A stretch of DNA of 64,000 bases from Sarcocystis neurona (lineage: Eukaryota > Apicomplexa > Conoidasida > Eucoccidiorida > Sarcocystidae). Under the pieces are notes generated by a model that searched no databases, had not been told where the DNA came from, and was given only the letters and a program-made list of their open reading frames with translations. The DNA is taken from assembly GCA_000727475.1 (NCBI GenBank), contig KL647288.1:9302055-9366054 (forward strand). The letters are read 5' to 3'. Within the stretch, counting starts at the first letter, position 1. The number at the start of each line of letters is the position of its first letter. A program made the position numbers and the translations under genes. Positions 24,362-37,000 of the stretch are shown here, piece by piece.

Positions 24362-27300
24362 CAACGTCGTCACATATATATACTACATATGTGGATAGAT
24401 GGATATATAGACACGTATGTATATATATACATATGATGTTCACCATGGATGAAGAGATCCGATTTTTTTTGTGTCCAACGAGCAACGGGGATGCAATATT
24501 CATTCACGTAGTTTGACTTTGAAAGCACTTTTCTTAGCGACCTGCTTCAATTGGCAGAAACGCGGTCGGTGCGCCCCCTGGAGGCGGCGCACAACAGCGC
24601 AGCGCAACTCCTTCTGTGCTCCAGCAGCTCCCTGCGTATGAAACATTTTTGTTATACGTTTTCATACATTTCGCTTCTGTATGTGCACGTATGTATGGAG
24701 ACTCAGACATATATTGTACGTACGTCAACAAATATCTCTACGTACATATAGGAACATATATCACACAGCAAACGGGAAGAAGCCGTGGCCGGTGAGTGAC
24801 AGCCTCTCCGACGGTTTTGCGCTGGAGGACGTGCACGTACACTGCACGGGGAGGGATGGCACGAAGTGTATATAGACCGCACTGAGCAGCAAACGGGACT
24901 CGGGTTAGGCAGAGGCCAGTGCAAGGAAACGAGGGACGGCGGAGAGGCTTGGGCGGCAACAAAAAACGGAGGACGCACACAGGCTACTTGGACGGTGTTG
25001 TGTAAGCAAGAAAACGAGCTGCAAGCGCACGAGCAACACATGCAACTTTTCCATGTTGGTATGCCAACAGCACTAGGTACCGATCGAGTAGACGCATAGA
25101 CGGAGTGGAAATTGCAATCCCTGTTGCAGCTGCAGCGGCAGCAGCGAACCCGCTGACGCAACCAGGGACCACCGCACAGCTGGCCGCAGCATGTGAAGCA
25201 GCTGGAGAGAACTCAGCAGAGGACGGCAACAGCAGCTGCACCACAAGCGCCACGGCTGGCCCTCCAGTGGCAGCAGCACAAGAAACGGACCACCAGCAGC
25301 AACACCAGGGATCGTGCTGCAGCAGCAGCACTCGCGGCAGAGACCGCTGAACGGCAGCAGCGAAGACGATCCAAGGGCAACGGTAACTGTGGATACGGTG
25401 CAGCAGCAGAGGCAGCAACGCTAACAGGGAGGGAGAAGCCGGATCAGAAACGGAGATGGCGCAACAGCAGGGGCAAACAGCCCTGGGAATAGTGGAGCAG
25501 TGACACGCCGAGAAGATCGCAGCTGTACGGAAGGATAGGCAGCAGGGTACGCAAGGGAACGGTGAGGCGGCAGGTGCCGGCAGAAAGCTTCTTCAAGTAT
25601 CTAGTGCACGTCAGCTGAAGCAGTCGTCTGCAAGAGGAACCAGAGAGTCAAAATAGTTTGGGGCTCTTCTGAATTTCCTCGCTGCTGCTCGTACGCGTCT
25701 TACTTCGTTTCCGAAGGCGTGTGCACACGTAATGCAGAACGAAATATGCAGACACAGTGGATGAAGAGGAGGAGAAGAAGGTGAAGAGGGCAAAGAAAGA
25801 TCGAGTCGACAGCGGAGCTTCGACGAAGAGACACAGACCCGCACTTCTTGGAGGGTGACTTCTTCGTTGAACAGCTATCTCGACACCTCAGCCGCTGCCT
25901 TTCTCTTCTATCACGTCAAGAACACGCAGGGGGTGCTGATGGACGAGTTCAGCCGTCGCTCCGACTGTTGCTACTGCTGTTGGGACTACTGCTGCTGGTG
26001 CTAGTACTGTTGGTGATGCCGGAGTTGCACACGGGGTCTTGCATGGGGCTGTTGCTCCCTCCCAAGTGTCGTCTTTCCTATGCGCTGCAAACAGAGAGAT
26101 CCAAATGTGAAGGTGAATGCTCAGTTATCACCGCACACAAGGAAAGGAGACAGATCTGACGGTAGGATTTTCAGATGGAGATTTGCATGCGCGCGGCAGT
26201 GACGCGCAGGCAACTGTGGTACGGGGTTCGTTCACTGTTGGTATTTTGCAGCGAAGGAGGTAGCACATCGATGCGAAAGACAAGAAGCAGCACGCTTCTC
26301 TCCAGTAAAACGGAAGACAATAGAGCGCCAGTGGTTGTGCAGGAGAATAAAGAACGTACGAGAGCTCAGCCCATTGTGGAAAAAAAACCTTATCTTCCTT
26401 GCAGCACGAACGGAGTAGAATGATTTGCATAGAGCACAGGATGCTCCCTCGGAAAAGGGAACCCTCGCATGCTGCCAAACAAAGAAAGGAGCGAAGAGAA
26501 AACTGGATTTTTATCCAGACTGTAGAAGACAATGACGCGGCTACGGACGGGCGGGCGTGCATCCACGTACACAAGCATATCCATGGGCCATAACTCGACG
26601 CACAACACGCCTTCTCCCGCGTAAGACAACAAGAAAGAATTAGAATAAAGTGATTTCGCTGAAGGTGAAAACGGAGCCCACATGCACTGGTGACACGCGC
26701 GGCGCCGGGTACCGTTTGCTGGTTAGGCTGTCTCACAGCAGCCGCAGCAGCTGCCGCAGCCTTGGCTGGCTGATGATGGTACAGTGGCGAGTGTGCCGTT
26801 GACAGAGACCTGTACAGGATACTCTCAAGAAGGCGTGCGTATGTGTATAAATTAACAGGCAACTACCAGATGGAGAGTTCCACAACATTTTACATACGTG
26901 TACTATGGACGCGAGTGATTCAAAGGAGAGTCTAAGTGGCTATGCATATGTATGGAAAAACATGCGCGGGCGGGAGGGTTCCGAAGCTGGTACACATGGA
27001 TGTGTGAATGTAGACGTACATATGGATATATTACTATGTACCCCCAAGTACACGTACGCAGGTGTGTACGCGCCCACACGAGGCGTGTCTACGTGTAGCC
27101 CATCCTACTTATGTATATATGTGTGTACGGATGTATGTACGTATGTATGTGTCTACGAACGGATGTATGTATATATGCATATCTGTATATTCCCGTTCGC
27201 TGTCACAAAACTGGCCCTTTTACGTGTGTTTTAGGTCCTTATAAAGCACTACGGCTGACCTGCACGTGTTCGAATGAGAAAACGTATTCGAACGAACATA

Positions 27301-28082
27301 ATTCCTGTGGGTACCCGGATTACTTATACGTTTATTCTCCTTCCCTTCAAACTTATCTATGTGGATACGAACACGGGTGTCTACTGCGTCTAACCCATAC
27401 AGAAACCCATTCTTGTTGCGTATACATGTACAAAATAAGCTTAGCGTTCTGCCCCGCATACAAGGTGACGAGAATACCGCGGCTCGTCGTACCACGCGCA
27501 CAATCGAGCTGCGCTGTACTACAGATTCACATATGCATGTAAGGTACCACGCGCACGGGAAGAGATATCTTCGTTTCTGTTGAACTTGATGTGCGCGTCC
27601 ATGCATCTACTGCACGGAGGCCTACAGCACTTACTCATTGCAAAGAGATGCCCTGGAAGTTGTTTCAACAATTGAGGCCAGACCCTCACTGCCTTCGCGT
27701 GAACTCCCAGTGCTAGGACATATACGCACACTCGAATTCCTCTTCGGCTCTTCTCACCCCCACGTGGATCGGATGAAAGCTTCCTGTGCGTATATGCCAT
27801 TCTCTTCTGCAGCCCCCACGGCAATCATGCGCTTCTGCGTCTGGCGTGTATGGAAAGAAGATATACCAAGTGTCCGCTGCACGCTTCCTCGATGATGAGA
27901 GAGGACATTTCGAATCGCTCATCTTTGTAGTTGAAAGCTCCTTCTGTTTAGCTGGAAGCAACAGGAAAATATTTAGATATGTATGGAAGTGTGACAATTT
28001 CTGCCTATGCGTATCTCCGTGCCGTCTAGAAGGGATATTGCTTCATAGTCGCTACAGACGCACGTACGAGGACGTTTGAAGG
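24362..28082. other. Intergenic repeat-rich sequence, no gene recognised
   Basis: Contains TATA/TACA microsatellite near 24370-24435, CAG-rich sequence at 25100-25500 and TATG/ACGT-rich sequence at 26900-27230. The longest frame is 244 codons on the minus strand at 26128-26862. It is Ser/Cys/Leu-rich with no recognisable domain. Confidence 0.5.
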
Positions 28083-30290
28083 ACCGTGTCATGCCCAGAC
28101 GGTGGCGTTGAAAGCATTGCTTGTTCGAGTCTCTAATCACATGACCTGTGCACGCGTACGGTTACGCCAAAACACGGTGTGCGACGTTGACTCAGTGGAC
28201 GCCGGCAGAGAAACGCAAGTGCTCACCTTCCACTCGAAAAATTAACTGTTTGTTTCTCGTTCTGCTGTACAAAATTAATTGTGCTGAGGAGATCTGACCC
28301 ATTCATTTTGGCTGCTGACCTCGACCCTCCATGCGCCTCAGCAACACCACAGCGACAGGCGGCCGGTTCTGCAGTGTTACAGGATACGATACCAGGTTGC
28401 AAGGTCTCGGAATGTTGACTCGTGAAGCGCTTTGGTGCGCGTTGGGTCAGCTACTCAAAAACCTGGTAGGAGCATAACCGACCCGAGCAGCAGTAGTAAG
28501 CGCTTGTAGCATTCTCTTCAATACTGAGTAGCGCAGCCGGCAGAACAGCAGCGACAGCAGCAGCGTGTGGCAAGCGCCGTGATCGTCATCGTCATTATGT
28601 AGATCAAGAGCAACTTAGCCAACGAAGAAGGTCCGGCTTCTGTTGGACAGCGTGCGCCGTGGCATGAAGAGTTTTCTCGAAAATAGTAAGTCTGCAGTGT
28701 CGGCTTGTCGACCCCATACATGTTCACTTCCGCGTTTTTAGTTCTGTTGAGCAAAGAGTGGGCACAACATTGCACTTGAGTGCCCACCACCTCGTTCAGC
28801 AACACGAGAACGTACATTGATACTGTTAGGCGAGAGAACGCTACTGAACATCAACCAGCTTGTTTATACATCCGGAAACAAAATTCGTCCTCGCATTGGC
28901 GAGCAGTCTGACACTGATCCTCACACCCAATTGTAATACATTAGTGCTGCAAAAGTGCGTTTGACAAATCCTGCTAGATAGGGCGTCCAAGGTCGGAGCA
29001 GATTCGTGCTTTATCTGAGCTGCAGAGCTGCCGCTGGTTCCGACTTCCACTGCGCCCACCACCTCCTGGTATCTCTGTATACAGACACGATCGCGAAAAG
29101 TACTTGGGTGCTCGTTTAGTGCTGTCGTGCGTGCGCACTCACTGAGATACACTTCAACAACTAATCCCACTGCAGTGGAAACTTCCACAAGTTGCAAGCG
29201 CCGTGGTAGTGTTCCTGTGAATGACAACCGCTCAAGGTCGGCGTGTCTGACAATCGTTTGCACCTCGTGCCGACAACCCTCATTCACTTGTCAACTATGC
29301 TGTACCTGTCGGCCTGACAATGTTGCTTCATATATGCGTGGATCGAGTCAAAATTATGTACCGCGCTCTACTACTTCCTCGTATGCACGTGAAATAAAAT
29401 ACGAATGCATGGTTTGCTCAAACGCGGGTATGCCGAAATACGTGGTTCGCCTGTAGTGGTGAACACTGCCTTCATCTGTTACATGTGGTAGGACACACTG
29501 GCGCGGTCTACGACGCAGATCCATAATTCCAAGAATCCCCGCATATCAAGGTACACTTCCTTGGATTCACTGTGTGTCAAGTCTAGGTAGTCCCCGTACT
29601 GTCAACATTATGATTGCTTTACTAGTGTAAGAACAGAGGAGCCACCCGGTGAGCACGGTGCGCGCGTTGCATTATATCTGCCACGTTGGTTAGTAGATCT
29701 TTTTCTGAGCTAGAAACGAGAATTAAATGGAATTTAGTCCACGTAGCCTAAATGGCATGCCGTTGCTATCGGGTGTTCGCTGAAGTGAAACGTCGCCGCG
29801 CCTCAGCACGCAGTTGCCTCCGCGCCTCTGTGTAGCGTAGTAAAACTGGTTCTTTCTTGACCCCTACGAACGTAATTGCAGGTTCAAAGTGTTCTGCTTT
29901 AGCTCACGAAATGGGGCCAGAAACGACTGTGGGTATGCGTCCGTGTGCCTGCTGTGTCAAGTGTGCAAGCATCTGTAGGTACGCGGGGAAGCCCTTTTTC
30001 GACAGCTGTACAGGGGACCCGTTTCCGACGGACTCCTGCGGTTCACGCAGAGTTTGGAATCAGAACACAAACTCGTCGACTCTGTAAATGTCAGGTCGCG
30101 AGAAGCCCCATGGAAACTAAAGTGGGCGCAGCAGAATATCAGACTCTGCAGCAGGCAAAAGAAAGCGTCTGAGCGACCCTTTGCATCAAATCAACAAAAG
30201 CGCTCTCGAAGAAGCGGCGGAACATCAAGGGGCGCAGAGTGACAAACCAAGTAGAGAATTAGAGCTCCACACAAAGTGAATGCTGCGCCC
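28083..30290. other. Block of complex, microsatellite-poor intergenic sequence
   Basis: Unlike its surroundings this 2.2-kb stretch almost lacks CAG, TA and CA repeats. The longest frames are 148 codons (minus, 28841-29287) and 109 codons (plus, 29127-29456), neither resembling a known family. No terminal repeats or transposase motifs are evident. Confidence 0.45.
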
Positions 30291-30961
30291 CGTTGAAGCC
30301 ACGGCTTCCACTGGAAGCAACGGCTTTCATTGTCGGCACGCCACGAAGTCCTCACAAAACGCAGTTACGCTGCTCGCGCAACAAGAAACTTCACGCGGTG
30401 TGCTGACACCGGAAACTGTACCCCTGCATACTGACATGGATATACATACAAAAAAACATATATATATATATATATGTGTATACCGAATACAAGTATACAT
30501 ACGCAGATGCGTACAGAGCGAGTGCTGTACAATGGGTTTCTAAAAAAACGAGAAGCGGCGTTGGGGGATGAAGAAACAGTATTCCTAAAAAAAAATGCTG
30601 ATGTTGCATCCCTAACGTTCCTGACATTGCACACATACATCACAAGGAAAAGCTGAAATCTATCCGCCACATGCTTTTATGCAGCTAATGACACGATGGG
30701 GAAGCGGGTGCCGCGCAGCAGCAGCAACGGCTGCTACCGTCAAACGTGCAGCAGCCTCAACGGGTTGACGTTGATGCTGCCGTCTCCATTTCCACATGGC
30801 AGTGCAGCTATTCGGAGGCGGTGCTGGTTTGCAGCTTCCACCCTGCGCTGCTATGTTACAGCGACTGCTGTAACGCTACAGCTACGGAAGGTATCATGTC
30901 GACGTCTCGTTCAGCAGCAGCAGCAAGAACCGAATGAAGAACAGCCTCGAGTACAAAAAGG
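30291..30961. other. Downstream flank of RAB5
   Basis: Contains a (TA)n tract at about 30459-30475 and several A-runs on the plus strand. On the minus strand this is where the RAB5 3' untranslated region should lie. No gene seen. Confidence 0.5.
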
Positions 30962-31074
30962 CTACATACAACCACACCACGTGCCGGAGCTCGTGTGCTT
31001 CTGCTGCTGCGCTTTGTTCAACTGAAAACCTGCGTGAGGGTCGTGCTCCCTTCTCGTCTTGGGCAGTGCAGCAG
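30962..31074 (-). CDS. RAB5: RAB5 exon 6: hypervariable tail and prenylation motif
   Basis: After the acceptor CTGCAG|CT it encodes [17 protein letters not shown] through SSGTWCGCM and a TAG stop. The IA..LPK beginning and the CxC-type end fit a Rab5 tail, and the phase matches exon 5. Confidence 0.85.
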
Positions 31075-34000
31075 CTGCAGTACAAGCACATCACAAAGAG
31101 AGCAGTGCTGCAGCGCAGTGGCGGATCTGGGTAGGTCAGCAACAACGGCAGCCGAGGAAGCTTCCACAGAATACAACGGGAGCATGCAGGGGTAATCTTA
31201 TAAATATAGACTGCACCACGATAACATCCACCAGCACTTGCCGCAGCAGTAGCGGCACCAGCGGCTCCCGCCTTTGTTCGACGGACGCAAAGAAGCACAG
31301 TCAAAAACCCCCCTGGCAGCAGCGCGTTCCGCATGGGTACACACACGTGTGTGCGAAGCCATCGTTCAGTCTTCGCAGCTGCACGTGCCTCATCTCACTG
31401 AAGGTCGCGCTTGATGGAGTTCTCTTACATAGGCAATGACACGCAAAGATTAATCACACTGGCGAGGTTCTCTCGGTATCAGCCTCCTACGTGAGGCTGA
31501 CAGGGTGGACGATTAAATGGGTGCCCTTGTGTCGTATGGACCAAATGAGTCTGAACTGCACAGACTAACGTCCTCAGTATTCGCGCAGCCTCCACCCAGA
31601 TAAGCTACCGCGGGTGTGGAGCGCCCACAACCACGCCGTAGAAAGACGGTTATCCATAAGGTTTCCTTTTAACGTGCTGCCAATGGTTGAAGTGCTTGTA
31701 GTGAGCACGGACATTGCTGAGTGTGCGTAGCTCACAGTGCAACGGCAACAGCAACCTCATAACAGATAAAAACTTGGTTTGCTAGACTCGAAATCTCCCG
31801 CAGAAAAAACTGAGATGTCATTCAAATTTTTTGCCAAAAACTCGTAAGATGTGTATACACAGCCGCGCGGTGGCGAGAACACAACGAGGTACGTCCGGTC
31901 TGTTCAGCTACACGTACAGCGCAGAGCTAAACGACTTCGTGATACTTCTGCATCACGCAGGTGTCCGTACAGCGCAGCACACTTAAGCGATCGGCGAATC
32001 CTCAACAGAGAGGTACCGTTAACGGAGTTGCAGAGGACCTGAGTGCGAAACGGCCCTAAGCTGGTGCAGAATATTTGCACGCCGACACTAGACAGGGGCA
32101 CCACATACTTTCCTCTATACGTGAATTGCAGTAGTCTAGTCGCTACCTATTTCGTATAGTCTCGTCGCTACCTATTTCGTAGAAAAGCTCGCTGACGTTG
32201 TGGCCAGTCTTGGCGCTCGTCTCTATAAACAGGACGCCCTGCTCCTCCGCGTATTGTTGGGCTTCCTGTAGGCAAAAGAACACCAGGCACCAGTCAAAAA
32301 TTGGTGCACATAGTGTGTAAATCAATGTGCACGCACGCGTTTCTCGATGCAAGCAGATGTGATGTCAGTACACCTCCAGATAACTCCACACGTATGTTTG
32401 AAATCTGCCTGCTTACACGTGCAACAAATAAAGCACCATGTGCAGAAGAGCTAGACAGAGGGGGAAGTGTACCTTGTACAGAAAGATACCTAATGTTGTG
32501 CGTGCGTGAATGTCAGTGTCATCCTGTACACAGAACGCGCTCAACCACAGAGTTATACTGCAAGAAGAGTATGCGCATCCTGTAGCAAACTCCTCTGCAG
32601 AAGCAAGCAGCACACAACCAACATGGCCTGATCTATACAACGATGAGTGTCTGAACGTCCTCCCTCACGCACTAGCTCCGCCACGCAAGCGTATCCGATG
32701 TCCTCACTTTTATGAAACGCCGCTGTGGCCACTACTCGAGAAAGTTCGTCTGTTATCACCCTTTGGGGAAATTCAGGTGTTTTTAGAACGAACGTAGACT
32801 GCATGCCACAGCCCGTCCGGTGGCAGTCCCTTGCCGAGCGTGCCGGCTCTCTGTTACTCTTGAAGGACAGTTTTGTTTTAGAGAACAGAGGAGCTATACA
32901 CATACCTAAACTCATCCTTCTGTCGAGGACGTGTGCACGTCAACGTACGCCGACGGCATCCCTCTCTATTCAGCGAACGCGTTTAGTGTATAGACTGTGC
33001 CGCGAAGGGAGACGCTACAGCGATAGAATGCATATGCGACAGGTCTCGCATGCACAGCCCAACGCCCCAGGCGAAAGCTGGTCGGTGTCTGCTTCTATCC
33101 CACGTACACAGACATTACTACGGGACCGCTGTGTTTATGTCCAATGCTGTCAGGACAGTCGCAGCACGGACTCCGCAGATATACCCTGGGAAGCCCCCAG
33201 AGACAGCTCGGCGTGACTGGACGCCTGCAGACCTGGAATCCTCGCCTGCTCTTATTTCTCACTAGCACGCAGATATACACGCGGTAGAGGGACGTCTACA
33301 TTTGACGCACATGTGTGTCTCACGTACAGGTTACCGGCCTGCACGCAGGCCAGAGACTGTGCACCCAGTCTACAAGACTCTAACTGAACTGATAGGCGGG
33401 TGGGCCCGCAAACACGAGCGAATCACAAGACGTGCAAAGGTCGAGCGTAGGAACGCATACAAACAGAGTCACCTAAACAGGTACTACACCTAAAAAAAGA
33501 TCCAGGTGAACACGCGACAGGCGACTGAGTACACTCGCTGTCGGTCTACCAGACAAAGGGAAGACTAACCAAAAACGCCTTCAGGCACGTCTTCATACGA
33601 CCCATGCAGCGGACACACGCACAAGCCGTGCGCAGTGAATTTTTCGTACCGCTGTGGGAACTTGTCGCTCGTTGGCGAGATCTTCCTTATTGCCGGCCAG
33701 AGCTGTATTCGAAAAACACAGAAAGTCGACTGCGGGGATCTCGTGTGCGTACACGGAGAGAGAAGAGCCGCAACGGAAAGTCACTGCACATTCGCTTGTG
33801 TGGAGAACTGGAAGAACGCACAATACAGGTAGACAGCTCACTCAGGAAGGACTGAGCCGGCGTAGAACGGAGAGAAGAACAACCGCAGCATCAAAAAAGA
33901 CTTTACAGAATTGCCAAGAAGTTATCGCTGACTAGATCGAATGTATCGGACCAGCCTGCTGGCCGTAGTCTCACTCTCGGCTGCTCCAGCTCATCGGTAA

Positions 34001-37000
34001 CGCTACACGAAGTGTGTAGCAGAAAGCTCTAGACCTACAGTCCCCGTCCCAAACCGCATCTTCATTTACAAATATCGTCACACATTCGTGTAGTCGTACG
34101 CACTTTTTTGTGTACACGTTTGCATAAATCTACACACATTCAGACATACACTCACAGACATATATTGACACACACACACACACACACACTCATATGTATA
34201 CACATATTCACAGATACATGTCTTCATACATACATGCATCCGTATATATTTGCTTGTCTGGCTTGATGGTTATACTTGTTTGACGTCTTCCCAAGGTCGT
34301 AGTCCCCTTGCTTGACCTGGCCTACGTATGTGAAGGTCAATGTATAGAAGTCTACACACACGTACAGATAGCTAATGGGAAGGAAAACAGAGACAAAAGG
34401 AGAAAATCTACAAAAGGCACACGCACGAACACTGATCGCCTGCATTCAACGAGCAGCAGCCAACACAGAACGGGACATGCAGAAATCACGCTCTAGACTT
34501 CGTACGCCTGTATATATACATATACGCATACGCGTGGCAGAGGCAGCGATGTCTACGTCGTAAAGGTGAATCAACAAGCACACCATGATACACATGTGCG
34601 CACACATATATATCAGTGTACTCACACAAAGAAGCAGATACATGTTTATCTCGTGGAGAGTGGCGGAAAAAAAGCGGTGACGTACCAATAACGATGCTTG
34701 ACCGGTCATTGACTACTTGAAGTTCCTGTATCCATGACTTGGCCCCTTGGAAGCTGTCTCGATTGGTAATATCGTAGACAACGACAGCAGCTGCTGCGCC
34801 TCTGCAGGACGCGGCAGCAGGCAACAGCAGCAGAAGCAAGGGTCGCTTTCGCTACGTAAAGCGAGCTGGAGTTCCCCTTACATCGCGCTATTCACCGGAG
34901 TCGCAGCCGCAGAAGCACCGACATTGTCCGCTGAGGGCGGCCGCTGCTGCCGGCAGCCGCCAAGCAGGGGCGCCCCGCAACACGAGCAGCATGCGGCGCA
35001 AGTTACTCTTGCAGCAGGCTTCTTCTACAGCAACCACCCTTTCTCTGTCGTTGCAGGTTCTCAGCAAATTGTTCTTCAGTAAAGATCAAAGCAGCAAGCA
35101 TCAGGAGCAGATGGTCGCGCGTGATGATCGAGAATGCCCACAGCGGTAGCCGTCGAAGAGTCGGCGACGGCGAACCAGCAACAGCAGCAACCGGGCGGGG
35201 CAAACCACCTTATCCCGGCAGACACCCATTTCAGCAAATGCGAGGCTCCAGAAGAGCAAGGTGGACAATACGAGAGCAGCGGCCAACGAAAAATAAACAA
35301 ACACGATGGAAGACGACTTCTCTGCGCGAAGAGTAGAAGAAAGCGAAAGCAGGGGCAAGCCTGAAGATGGTCGGTATGCATATAAAACCCAGTCCCGCAC
35401 TGCGTGACAGCCTGTAAGCACGCAGCGGAATGTCCACAGAACCAACATATGTACATATACATGTAGATACAGGCATGTGTGTTCTGCGCGCACGGATGGC
35501 CTCGAGGCACCCCAGCAGCTATCGTACCTGTAGTACATTGGCGCTAGCGATCGGTAGCGCTCCTGTCCTGCGGTGTCCCATATCTCAAATTTTACGATGC
35601 AATTTCCGACGTCTACAGACTGTGTCATGAAGGCAGCTGCAGCAACACAAAGCACGCGGCAGATGCAACAGCCACAATTGTCCAAGCGGCAGCAGACGCA
35701 GCGGTGGCAGCGTGACCGGGCAGCCTCATGACGTCAGTTCGTTAGCAAGCACACCACGAGGAGCAACTGCAGCAGCGACAGAAATATCAGTAACAGACGT
35801 TCAGAGGGCATAACCGCTGCAGCAGCAGCGGCCCACCAGCTGTTCGACGACGAGATGCCGGCGCGCTTCCTGGTATCGCTCAGACGTTGCAACCGCAGTA
35901 AAAAAAGACGTAGGGAGAGGGCGGCAGCGGCAGTAAGAAGACCTCTAAAGTCAAATAAGCCGCACCAGCAGGGGGTCACACGTGGCAGTAGCAATAACCT
36001 CGACAGTCGCAGCACACAGGCGCCGGCGGCACGTTACGCTAAAAACTGCTCCAAAAGCACCAGAACGCCGACAAGTGGACGCGACGAAGAGAGGAATACG
36101 CTGGAGCAACCGAATCTGACAGTCGAAGAACGGTTACGGGAGCATGAAGTGTGGCAGATCCTAGACAGCGCATCCTGCTGTTAAGTCACCGCTGCCGACC
36201 ACTTGTTGCTGCTGATATCACGCGGATGCGGAACCTTCCACACTGTGCCCTCCTCCTATACCCGCACGAGGAGGACGAGCAAGTGCGACTAAAAGTCGCT
36301 GCGGCAGCTGTTTCTCCGGTATTATGCCTGGGAAGCAGCCCCCTTCTGGTCACTAGCTCGACAGGAAAAGACGGCACGGACGCGGTCTGTGTTGCCTAGG
36401 CTTCTTTAAAAGACAAGGGCCCTACCAGCTGGGCTGCAGCTTCACTCAGACAGAGAGCCGCGTCATTTGCACCTCCGGACCAACAATCATACGCCTGTTT
36501 GTTAACGACCACATTTATTCCCCTCCAGCACTCGAGAAGCCATCTCTATTACACACGTGTGCAACATATGTATACACGCGTATATACACCTATATATGCA
36601 CAAGCCCATGTGTGTGTAAAATATGTGTACGCGTATGTACGTGTATACGCAGACGCCCACGTCTGTGTATAGTACACATGCATATATATACCTACGTACG
36701 CAGACACCCTCGTGCATGTACAGTACACATGTATACGTATACCTACCTGTGCATACACCCCCGTGTGGATATACCACATATGCATACATATACCACAGAT
36801 AGACGAATGTGTGTACGTGCAGATATACGTATACGCAGACACATGTGTGTCCCGCGCCCAGACGTCTTCGCCTGCGCGAGAAGGGCTTACTTTCGTGAAG
36901 GCTCACCTGCCACACCTGAATGTACGTACATACGTATATATGCCTTTATACATACGATTCGTTCCTTGTCACGCGTCACAGCGCACAAATACCTGCCCGT

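Noticed and set aside
28841..29287. 148-codon minus frame as a gene or retroelement remnant
   Set aside because: No reverse transcriptase, integrase or other motif; similar lengths occur by chance throughout the window.
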